Shown here piece after piece: positions 1-9,919 of a stretch of 64,000 nt of DNA. Source of the DNA: Pterois miles (Eukaryota > Chordata > Actinopteri > Perciformes > Scorpaenidae). The notes beneath the pieces were generated by a model. The model searched no databases. It was given only the letters and a program-made list of their open reading frames with translations, and was not told the origin of the DNA. Position numbers and translations under genes: made by a program. Every line of letters begins with the position of its first letter. Positions within the stretch are counted from its first letter, which is position 1. Where the stretch lies: NCBI GenBank assembly GCA_947000775.1, contig CAMQGK010000327.1, positions 15,337,501 to 15,401,500 of the forward strand, read 5' to 3'.

Positions 1-1190
1 TTTGTCGGACAATCGCTATCATTAATCCAGGCAGACACACAGCCGACAACCTGCTAAACTAAACTAAATGTGCGGTGGAGACTTTCACTGAGAAAGTGGT
101 TGCATGTCCGAGACACTGTGTGCAGCACCGTGGCTGCTAACACTCCTGGATGGTGAACTGGGGACAGTGAACGCAGCACCGTGGCTGCTACAGTAGCTCT
201 CCTGACAGTGAACTGTTGACTCAGTTATCTGTTGTGCTCATATACTGCAGCTGGCGCAGCAGGGTCAGTTATTCGTTATGAATTTTTTTCTAAATTAGCA
301 TCCCTAGTTTTGTCATTATAGGCCTTGGACCAAAGTGATATACCTTTTAAGAAAAAACAAGCTAACTTTTCTGTGAGGCCACCAAACCCAGACAACAGGT
401 CTACCGAGAGGATTTTGTCTATTTCTACTCAGATTAAGCTGACACACTTCAAAGGTTATATCTGCAATCAAACAATGCAAATGAGATCTTGATGTGAAAA
501 AAGTGATGTGCCTCATGGTCAAAATGATTATTTTATTTTTGGACTGTATCTCATAGTCAACACATTTCAATTTCTCTTCTATAATTTGAAATTCTCACTG
601 GTTCCACCAGGTCTTTCTCCTGAACCATGTTTTTGTAAAGATGATTTGATTAATGTTTTTATCATCATCATTTCTGTCCCTGCCCACTTTCCCCTTCTCT
701 ATGTCCCTCTCTGCCCCCGGTCTTCCCTTCATGTCTGACAATACAGAGCGAGCCAGCTGATTAGAGCAGAAAAAAGGGTCCACCCACTGAAGAGGCTTCT
801 GTCCCACACGACACAACGCTGCAATTAACTCAAGTGCCATGACTCACTACTGGGAGGGAGAGACAGACAGAATAAACCATTGACCCGTGTGTAATGCCTT
901 GTTTGGATATTTTCAGACTGACAGACAGTGATTGCTCATTCCAGCATAGGAATATCTTTATGTTTTAGGTCAGACCTCTTCAAACAGTGACCCATGGGCC
1001 GAATCCAGCCCTTTACCAACCTCAAACCAGCCCTTTAATCATTTATAAATATAAAAAAGTATGTTAAAAATAATAATAATTCCCTCTAATAAGAGAGTTT
1101 CATACTGTTCATCTAGGTTACATTATTCGCATTCGCATACTCACACTGAAACTGTTACAGACTATTAAATGTAATATCAGTGTTTTTATT
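1..1190. other. Intergenic, no gene recognised
   Basis: No credible coding exon was seen. Positions 123-139 and 174-190 hold identical copies of cagcaccgtggctgcta, part of an imperfect short duplication. The stretch at 965-1045 (gggccgaatccagccc and neighbours) resembles the end of a fish hAT-type element, but this is uncertain. Confidence 0.4.
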
Positions 1191-1320
1191 AGGGCTGTCA
1201 ATGCATTCAAATATTAATCATGATTTATAGCACATTTTCATCTGTTCAAAATGTACCTTAAAGGGGAGATTTGTCAAGTATTTAATACTCTTATCAACAT
1301 GGAAGTGGGCAAATATAAAA

Positions 1321-1380
1321 GAAGAAGAAGAAGAAGATCTACTTTATTAGTCCCAAGGGGGGAAATTCAATTTACACTTT
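1321..1380 (-). repeat. SINE 3' tail fragment
   Basis: A GAAGAA run followed by the complement of the shared SINE tail (tttattagtccca, gaaattcaatttacac). It matches the 3' end of the full copies at 21926-22250 and 57295-57632; the tRNA-like head is missing. Confidence 0.7.
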
Positions 1381-1395
1381 TTAAATAAAAATGGT

Positions 1396-1530
1396 AAAGA
1401 AAAAAAAAAAAAAAGGAAAAGGGGGAGAGATGGGGGGGGGGGGGGCGAGAGGGCGGGGGGGGGGGGGGTGGGTTGGGGGGGGAGAAGAGGAATCTTATTT
1501 TTTTGGGGTGGGGGGGTGGACCGGGCTCCC
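1396..1530 (+). repeat. Poly-A/poly-G low-complexity tract
   Basis: A run of A followed by G homopolymers, including two 14-base G runs at 1432-1445 and 1455-1468. The tract has G-quadruplex potential, but may also be a collapsed or mis-sequenced region. Confidence 0.7.
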
Positions 1531-1904
1531 CCAACAATGCTGCTTTATGCAAACACGAAACAAATGACAAATATTGTCCAGAAACCCTCACAGGTACTGC
1601 AATTATCACTAAAATATGCTCAAATCATAACATGGCAAACCCAACAGATAACAACAGCTGTGAGTGTGCTGATTTGACTATGACTGTGATTATCATAAAG
1701 TTCCCCTTAGCCCTACTTGGACATATTAAAATCAAAACTTCATAATCTGAGCAAAAATCTCCACTTATTAAGTGATTTATGGAGTGAGAAGCAGAAAGCC
1801 AATATCAGGATTTAATCACTGACTGACAATGACTGCAGCTGAGTGTAGCAACAGCATAAATCAACCATCAGTATCCTCTAATAAATAATAATAATAATAC
1901 TAAT

Positions 1905-2196
1905 GGGCGGCAGTAGCTCAGTCCGTAAGGACTTGGGTTAGGACGCAGAGGTCATCGGTTCAAGTCCCCCATGGACCAAGACCAACTGGTTGCTGGAGAG
2001 GTGCCAGTTTACCTCTTGGGCACTGCCGAGGTGCCCCTGAGCAAGGCACCGAACCCCCAACTGCTCTGGGCGCTTGTCAGGAGCAGCCCCCTCACTCTGA
2101 CATCTCTCCATTGACATGTATATGTACTGTGTGAACAACAGAGTGTAAAACTGATTTTCCCCACTGTGGGACTAATAAAGGAATATCTTTCTTTCT
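1905..2196 (+). mobile_element. tRNA-derived SINE (family 1), full length
   Basis: The head GGGCGGCAGTAGCTCAGT carries a pol III box A. Box B is GGTTCAAGTCCC near 1958-1969. The conserved body (gaggtgccagtttacctctt) leads to the LINE-like tail gggactaataaaggaatatc. Other copies are at 5571, 21926 and 57295. Confidence 0.85.
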
Positions 2197-5119
2197 AATA
2201 ACTGCATGTAGAGACACTGGGAATGTAACAAAAGCCAACTAGAGCTCCCCAAGAAACCAATAATGCATATCAATAATTATGTGAATAAGCTATGAGCAAC
2301 ATGAAAGTCATGTTTACACATCTGAAACCAACAGAAAATGTATATATTTTCCTTTAGACTACCAAAAGACAACAACAACCTCAGGGGAAATACAGTATGT
2401 TCACCATTTCAGCCTATGAAATATAGGGCAAACTCAGAAAAACAACATGAGTATGAGTATTTTACCACTCACTAACGTCGCATAAATTTGCATAAAAGTA
2501 CCATATTGTACACCCAGAAGAACAACTAAAGAAATGAGCCCAGACACCGACAACATCATTTCCAAATCATACATTAACTACACATTGCTAGCTAGGCAGG
2601 TAGCAGCAGAAGCTAGCTAGCAGTTAGCATATGCCTTCACCTGGCCCTGGAGCACAGAAACACAGCCGCAACACGTGAAACAGCCAAACATTAACGCATA
2701 TTAAAGAAAGCAGCAGATACCTAGCTTGTTGGAGTGAAGCAGTGGTCCTCCTGGGCAACACAGTGGAGGGTAAATCCTGCAGAGTTGGTCCAACACGGAC
2801 AGAAACACTGCGACCAGGAAACCTCTGACCTCTGAGGTGCGTTTGAGGCCCAGCAGGTGATCAGACAAACAGGCTTCACCTGTAGCAAGATAGACAGGAT
2901 TTACATTAAAGACAGCATCAGTGCATTTATAGTCAACACACTGAAAATTATAGATGTCCAAAATGAAACTGTTGATGGTCAAGTGAAATCTATTAATGTA
3001 CAAATGGCTTGCCACATACAGCAGCTGCTAACTAACTATAAACATGATCAAACGGATGACAGCAAACTGCTCATCATCAACTTTTACTAGTCTAAAAGTA
3101 GCAGCAAAGGTTTACAGGTTTAATATCAAAATAAACAATATGGCGAGCTGGTTTAACATTTAACAGCTAGACTGCATCTTCATTAGAGATATCTGCAACA
3201 TCATTTTGCCTTGGTTTATCACTTTAATGTTGCAGCTGGTAAAGGTGGGGATAAGTTTATGTACTTTATATACTAGTAGGGTGGGCCACTCTAACATGCT
3301 TAACCTGTCCAGACACTGAACACTGATCAGTTTGGATCACATATGGGACAGTATCTCTGGACGAAAGCAACTGCCGGATGAATGTAATGGAACTGCATGT
3401 AAATGTAGAGAAATAATAATGTCAATTGCATGTGGAGGTTGTGAAACTGAAAGGCCACTGAAGTTACTGCATATTGCCTCTGTTCTATAAGAAAGAAAGA
3501 CTCAAACGCAGTGAAAGAGGGATATGTTTTATTTTTCATAATCTAGATTACCTATTTACATCTACATCTACTGTATGCATACAATACAAATTCACAGTGG
3601 AGGGATGGAGAGTACACGGTGATATTTGGCCCCACATCCCTCTAGTGGACGTGAGTCGAGGGATTTGAGAAGGCAGGTAATTAATAAACAAGTGTGGTAC
3701 ACATTAAAGTATTTTAAACTGAGAATGTAGCTTCACCACACCTGTTATTTATTTATAGACTTTTCATCTTCCAGACAGAAGCTGTCTGATGACTTGTGCT
3801 TCTGCTATGAAACCCTGTGGGAGCAGAGTGTCATTTGTTCAGTTGTCTAAACAGGACATGTTTTCCTTTATCCTCTCAAATGTGCAGGACCAGCTTCATT
3901 ATTCATGAGGTTAACACAGTTAAATATTGCCGTGCACCCCCAATGGCCAATCAGTTTGAACATGGTCAGCACTTTCAAAATGCTGTTTTTGTGTGTGTCT
4001 GCTAGAAGTCAGACAGGTGCCACTGACAGAGTGAAGGTGAACGCCCTATCAATAGCTGAACACCTGCTAATGGCAGTGTTAGGAAACGGGCTAATGTTAG
4101 CCTAATTAACATACTGGAGGAGGGCGAAAAACACACTAGAGCAGACCCAGACATAGTCCAATGACACAGACGCTTAGTCATTCTCACATTTACAGGTTAA
4201 ACGCTGCAGTCTTCAGTGTAACCTGAAAGCTAAAAATGAAAGTGTTTGTGGTTCTCAAAGTGTTGGGCAGATGAAGGATATACTGTATGTGACACCAATA
4301 TTGTTTTTATTAATGACTGGTTTCAGTTACTCTGAAAACTTGGTGTACCGTGAGTATTTAAGGACATCTATAAACGATGTCAAAATAGACCCACAAAAAA
4401 TAGCTTTCATTTAAGTGTGAGCGCCAGCAAAGATCCCCGGGGAAGTTAAAGTTTCACGTCCTGAACAGCACAAAGCTAGAGTGAAACTATCTTTCAAAAA
4501 TGCTTTCGAGCCTTCCTGTGACCTCGCCAGCAGCTGAACAACTGAAGAATTTTAAATGGTTCAGACAAGCCCTGCAAGCAAATTAGTATCTAAATAGACA
4601 TAACAGGAATAATATCCTGGCAAGCGAAGGCAGCACAGTTATGTGTGTCTCCACTCTGCATGACTCGCTGTTAACCTAAAGCTTTTTTGACCGTTATCTT
4701 TCTGATTGTAGAAATAGCTTTTTGATTTCATGTTTTAGTAAGGACATTGCAGAGGTAATAATGGTGGATAAAGAAGTCAATCACTGATGAGTAGATGCGT
4801 TAGCTTCAAGGTTCAAGGTTAAGAGAGAGAGTTAAAAGCTACAGTCAGCCCTTACAGCTTTAATGAAGCTTTTAAGCACCACTTCATTTTATTACTCCAG
4901 TGTGCGGGTCATACCGTTTAACGTATGAATGCCATTCAGCCTTTTCATCTGACGTAGAATGACTCTGGCTTTAAAGCTTGACGTGGATTTCAACAACAAG
5001 TGTCTTTTCAACCTGTTAAATGACATTTTCTATCAAGTTCTATCAAACAAATGGAAAAACTCCACAGTATTTATACCCGCTGGATCTGTGTTTCATATAT
5101 GTAGAAGTTATTCGCTTTT

Positions 5120-5150
<31 letters not shown>

Positions 5151-5160
5151 TTATTATTAT
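2197..5160. other. Intergenic, no gene recognised
   Basis: The open frames here are short and lack family signatures. The segment 3446-3560 is a diverged duplicate of 7001-7115. The 2.55-2.70 kb stretch has repeated GCTAGC motifs. No promoter or RNA gene could be supported. Confidence 0.4.
3446..3560 (+). repeat. Local duplicate segment, copy 1
   Basis: About 115 bases (gaaactgaaagg onward, including gaaagaaaga and gagggatatgttttattttt) match 7001-7115 at roughly 80 percent by eye, in direct orientation and 3.5 kb apart. No terminal repeats are obvious. Confidence 0.6.
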
Positions 5161-6085
5161 TATTATTACCTCTGCCAAGGAGGTTATGTTTTTGCCAGCA
5201 TTTATCTGTCTGTTTGTTTGTTTGTTTGTTTGTTTGTCTGTTTGTCTGCGTTCGAGATAACGCAAAAACTCAAATTTTCAGGGTGTGTTGAAAATATGAA
5301 AAGGAAGAACTGATTTAATTTTGGGGGTGATCCGGAAGAAATCCTGGATTCTGGATCACTTTGAAATTTTCGTTAACATTGGGGTAAATGGGACATAAAA
5401 AAATGTTTCCCAATATCTCTGGTAATTGTTGCCCAAAGCTCATGAAATTTGACTCAGGGATTTACAATGTGTACTTCTATCAAATCCCAAAGGCTGATCC
5501 AGATCTGATCCAGATGGCGGATTTTATAGCAATTTATATAAAAAATGGGGGTACTCTTACATTTTGGCCTGGGGGCGGCAGTAGCTCAGGCTGTAGGGAC
5601 TTGGTTTAGGAATCGGAGGGTCACCAGTTCAAGTCCCAACATGGACCAAGACCAACTGGTTGCTGGAGAGGTGCCAGTTTACCTCTTGGGCACTGCCGAG
5701 GTGCCCCTGAGCAAGGCGCCAAACCCCCAACTGCTCTGGGCGCTTGTCAGGAGCAGCCCCCTCACTCTGACATCTCTCCATTGATGCATGTATGTGTACT
5801 GTGTGAAATTAACAACAGAGTGTAAAAACTGAATTTCCCTACTGGGATTAATAAAGGTTCATCTTATCTTATCTTATCTTATCTTATCTACTGTTCATTT
5901 AATATTAGAGGTAGAGATTTCTAACAAGCGGCATCCTGTAGCTGAGACAATTCTGCACCTGAAGTATGTCAACGAATTTGATCAAGCTTTAATACTTGAG
6001 GAGATAGATCCAGAAGAAACCGCCAGGGGGGAAACTATGGTGCTTGGCGGAGGTCTGCGCTCTCCGAGTGCTTTTCTAGTTATTA
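5161..6085 (+). mobile_element. MITE-like element with related inverted ends, split by a SINE
   Basis: The left end is CCTCTGCCAAGGAGGTTATG. The right end, ggtgcttggcggaggtctgc, is its approximate inverted complement. It is a fish DNA-transposon-type non-coding repeat, flanked by TTA and TTC microsatellites. A complete SINE sits inside at 5571-5889. Confidence 0.65.
5571..5889 (+). mobile_element. tRNA-derived SINE (family 1), nested copy
   Basis: The same head, box B and body as the copy at 1905-2196, ending in a TCTTA tail repeated about six times. It is inserted in the element at 5161-6085, so it is younger than that element. Confidence 0.85.
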
Positions 6086-6210
6086 TTATTATTATTATTA
6101 CTATTATTATTATTATTGTTATTATTATTATTAAATTTCTTCTTTCTTCTTTTGTGTTTCTTGGAGAACAAATTACATGTACGGTTTAACTGAGTCAATA
6201 AATAAAAAGT

Positions 6211-6585
6211 TAAAGAGGACCTGTATTTTTGGTTTCTACTACAACATGTTTACAGACTTTAATGTTCAAAGAAATGCTTAACTTACTCATATATTGTGCT
6301 GCAGCACCTCGTCTGATTGGTCTGCTGAACCAAACTCTTCTGCTCTAACTGGCTTTGTTTCGAAGGTGTGCCAAACTAGCTGTTATGCAACTGTGTTACC
6401 TGGTGACATCACCATGTTACGGAAGAAAAGGCGGGGCTTTCAGGGCAGTTTAGGAGCAGTGCTTCTTAGGGGGAGTAACTCCCTTTGGGCTTTATAACTT
6501 TGCAGACATTTTACATGCACAAAAAACTATATAACACACTTAAGAAAAGGGAAAAAGCACAAAATCATAATAGGTCCTCTGTAAA
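6211..6585 (+). mobile_element. hAT-like MITE
   Basis: The left end TTAAAGAGGACCTGTATTTT is mirrored by taggtcctctgtaa at the right end. The body shares ctacaacatgtttaca and ctttaatgttcaaa with the element at 12451-13380. No coding capacity. Confidence 0.65.
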
Positions 6586-7351
6586 AAAAAAAAAATAATA
6601 AAAATAACAAGAGAGATCATGAACGTTTCTGATGTTTAATATCCAGAACAATTATAATCACAACATCATGTGTTTGACTTCACTATATTCTTAATGAACC
6701 AGACACATCTTCGTACACTTCTTTCTGGCTGGAAAGCAACATTTCCTCACTAAACTCTATCAGCAACATGCCAGCAGCTGCTCATGCATCAGACACAATA
6801 AAGGCTCACTAAAAGTCTCAGAATTACATTGTGGCCCACTTCGGTCTCATTTTGTCAGAAGTCCATCAGTGATTGTCGGTGGTACAGTATGAAGAAAAGA
6901 AAGCTCCACGGACAAATCAGTTTCCTTTATGAAACTGTAATGACCTGTCATACTCAGTAATGCTCTTGGTTTTGACCAGCCAGTCATTTTGGCCTCACTG
7001 AAACTGAAAGAGCACTGAAGTTACTACGTTTCTTCTGCTCTATTAGAAAGAAAGACCCAAACACAGTGAGAGAGGGATATGTTTTATTTTTTCATATCCT
7101 ACATTTACATTAGTGTGTGTGTGTGTGCCACTTAGCTCACACACTCACCAATACATTTACTTTTAAAGAGCCGTTCAGTCACTGATTAAAACCACTAAAA
7201 CTCTGTAAATGTTCCTCTTTTTGTTTCTCACACAGGTGAGCGACGGGGAGGCGAAACTATTAAAGCTGCTGCCACCTTTGTCATGACCCTTTTTCATATT
7301 TGTGTGTGCGTGATTGGGTTTGCAGTATGTGTGCACGTTTGTGTCCTCATT
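6586..7351. other. Region upstream of the cck promoter
   Basis: Apart from the local duplicate at 7001-7115 and a short TG run at 7115-7127, no feature is recognised. Distal cck regulatory elements could lie here, but none can be named. Confidence 0.3.
7001..7115 (+). repeat. Local duplicate segment, copy 2
   Basis: This is the partner of 3446-3560. It lies about 240 bases upstream of the cck promoter motifs. Confidence 0.6.
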
Positions 7352-7437
7352 TGCGTCAGTGCCGTCGGTTTCTGCGCCAGCAGCAGGCTCCTCCCACGTG
7401 TCCAGGCCCCTCCCCCTTCCTGTGTGTCAGTATAAAA
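7352..7437 (+). promoter_or_regulatory. cck: cck core promoter (CRE/TRE-like site, E-box, TATA box)
   Basis: Upstream of the non-coding first exon there are, in order, a CRE/TRE-like TGCGTCAG at 7352-7359, a perfect E-box CACGTG at 7395-7400, C-rich Sp1-like stretches at about 7405-7417, and a TATA box (TATAAAA) at 7431-7437. Transcription would start near 7460. Mammalian CCK promoters are known for a combined cAMP/TPA element, an E-box and GC-rich sites in the first hundred or so bases, so the layout supports a CCK rather than a gastrin identity. The motifs are seen directly; that they are used is inferred. Confidence 0.7.
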
Positions 7438-7459
7438 CATGATCTTGTCTCTCGCCCAC

Positions 7460-7538
7460 TCTCACAGCCTGAACACTGGAGGAGCAAAGCTCAGCATCTT
7501 CACACTCAGCATCTCCTGGTCCATGGCAACAACCGCAG
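7460..7538 (+). other. cck: cck exon 1 (5' UTR exon)
   Basis: The start is estimated about 25-30 bases after the TATA box; the end is fixed by a strong donor (CCGCAG followed by gtaaga). The exon is followed by a 2.2 kb intron, then the signal-peptide exon. It contains one ATG at 7523 that reads in frame across the splice junction into the usual CCK start (five codons, then a valine codon split by the intron, then the canonical Met). It is conventionally non-coding in CCK genes. Confidence 0.6.
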
Positions 7539-9699
7539 GTAAGAATTAAAACAAATGCTGAATTTTTGTGCCTGAAAGTTGTGTCTTTAATTGTTATATT
7601 TTTTTCAAATGATTCTGCAGGTTCTTTTAAGGAGTTTTCTTTTTTTGTCTTTTTTTACCTTTAATTCTTCTCAACACAGATATAGAAATCGTACATTTAA
7701 TCTGAAAAGTTGAACAGGTGTAATTGTTGAACATTTGTTTTTGCATTTACTTTTATTCATTTTTATTTATTTTTTTATTTTTTATACCTTTCACAATTAA
7801 TACTTGTTTCCCTCCCAGATTCTTTAGTTCACTGAGTTGTAGCTTAAAGGGAACACATAATTTAGATATATGACACCACTCACAGCACATTTCAAATATG
7901 TAATACTGAATGAATGAATACGGGAAGGTGGCTAATTTACAACTGTTCGGATAATCAGTCTGTTAAAGGTTATGTACAGTATATCAGATACGCATCCAAT
8001 CAAGACATTGGCATTTTGTTTCTTAAGTTTCACCTGAAGACAAAATCTTGTGTGTATATAATATGTGTATATATCATATCATATTTTATGTGCATATTAG
8101 GATGTTATTATTTCAGCAGATATCATAGGCAGGACTGTGCTCATTAATAAAAGTTGGAGAAAAAATATGAATTTTCAAAAAAGCCTAAATATTCTCAGTA
8201 TAATAACCACAGAGGTGGTTTAAATAATAAAAAAGAACTTTTAATTTCAATTTTTATTGTTTCTGAGGAGGGGACAGGAGAGGGCTTTCACACATTACAG
8301 TACCACATCATTACCAGCCCACTGAATAATCATATAGAGACAATGACCAGCTGCTAACAGGAATTATATTAGCATCAAGAGAAAGACTGTTTACGCCACC
8401 ACTGAGTCAGTTTAAACACAATTATTCAAATGGACTGTTGCACCGAGTTACATTGATAAAAATATCATTTCTAGATATAATTTGGTTTAAAGGTTTCATT
8501 TCAAGATGCTGTATGTTCACGTTGATAAAGTGAGCTTATAATGTACGTCACTAAGAGGAGTGACAGTACCAGTATTATCCCGGCTGCTGACGGATGAACA
8601 CTCATTACTTGGAGGACACATTTGATGAGTTTTTATTCCGTGTCAGATCGGAGGGAGGGTTGTTTGAGATATCTACTTAAACAAATGTAAAACTAGTTAT
8701 ATGGGACTTCTCCTGGCTGAGCTCACTTTCACTGTTTGTGTGTGAAAGGACAAGATGAAAAAAGAGGTACTACAGTAGTAAACAACGGTGTTGTAACAGA
8801 AAGAGAGAGATGTCAGAGATTGAAAGATTGAAAGCCTGAGAGCGACTGGTGCTGGTTTTATTTAATTGGATAATTTGCTCTGGAAGAATGCTCTGACATA
8901 AAGCGTCATCCATCACAACTAATGTGCTGCTTCGCTGGGCTCTGAGATGTATTAGAAAATTAGCAAATCAATCTGACAAATATAATATTATGCCATCTTT
9001 TATGTTGTTTTTCCTTTTGCACTGAACTGTCAAATCTAGAATCGAAGTTGATTATCAAAGCAGACAGCAGATTATGAAAAGACTGCAAGTTAGATTTGAA
9101 CTCCCTCTTTATTTAATTGTTCAATACATTTATGATTTGGGCCCTTTATATGGACAAGAGAGCAAAGAAAACGGTTCATATAAGTCATGTAAATCGTTCT
9201 ATCAGTGCTGTCAAGTTGACAATGTAAACCCTGTTTAAAAAACAGCACATGGAGCAAAATGAGGATTTAGAGATAATTGGTGTGTTTCCTTTGGGATTCT
9301 TCCACCGCTGACAGTGCTCATTCATCACAACTATGCCACACAACAGCTCTGCATGTGTGTGTGTGTGTGTGTGTGTGTTAAATGCTAAATTGTTCTGCCA
9401 TGCTGTGACAGTGTGTAAGAAAGACACAATGACGTTTGCCTAAAGATCCAGCTAAACCATCAATGGTTAATCCTCGCCATCACTGCCACCACTGAGCTTC
9501 AGCGACTGTGAACAGACTTATTGATGCTTTCTGCAGAAACCTACATTGTCTGTGACTTTGCCTCCTCAGAAGAACATATTTAATGAGCTGAAAGGAGACA
9601 ATAAAAGACAACAGTGGAGAGACAGTAAAGAGCCGGTAGTATAATAGGAAAATTACTCCATTAGGTGTAGTAGATTTCTTTTAACTTTGTTATATTTTG

Positions 9700-9706
<7 letters not shown>

Positions 9707-9739
<33 letters not shown>
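9707..9739 (+). repeat. CT microsatellite at the cck splice acceptor
   Basis: Sixteen to seventeen CT units run directly into the CCAG acceptor of the cck signal-peptide exon and serve as its pyrimidine tract. Confidence 0.95.
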
Positions 9740-9741
<2 letters not shown>

Positions 9742-9744
9742 GTC

Positions 9745-9822
9745 ATGAATGTAGGCATCTGTGTGTGTGTTCTCCTGGCAGCTTTGTCCAGCGGTTGCCT
9801 GAGTCTGCCCTCACAGTCCATG
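9745..9822 (+). CDS. cck: cck coding exon 1 (signal peptide)
   Basis: This 26-codon exon ends in phase 0 and carries the initiator Met and the hydrophobic signal sequence (GICVCVLLAALSSG). The acceptor CAG ends at 9742, directly after a CT repeat. The donor gtaaga begins at 9823 and runs straight into a CA repeat of about 90 bases. The start was chosen because MN-GIC-CVL is the recognisable amino end of fish and mammalian CCK. Confidence 0.92.
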
Positions 9823-9826
9823 GTAA

Positions 9827-9919
<93 letters not shown>

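Larger units (their letters stand above)
1191..1700 (+). repeat. Interspersed repeat family A (MITE-like), copy 1, interrupted
   Basis: The element starts AGGGCTGTCAATGCATTCAA. It shares long stretches (tgctcaaatcataacatggc, gattatcataaagt) with 37480-37907 (+) and about 59900-60540 (minus). This copy is interrupted at 1321-1530 by a SINE tail fragment and a G-rich low-complexity tract, and lacks its far end. The family is a fish MITE-like element with no coding capacity. Confidence 0.7.

Noticed and set aside
1905..1980. tRNA genes
   Set aside because: The box A and box B sequences belong to SINE heads; each is followed by the same SINE body and lacks a proper cloverleaf. The same holds at 5571, 21926, 57560-57632, 60555 and 62340-62424.
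2701..3015. 104-residue minus-strand open frame with splice-like borders
   Set aside because: No recognisable domain and no neighbouring exons; could be a leader exon of a gene beyond the window, but nothing supports it.
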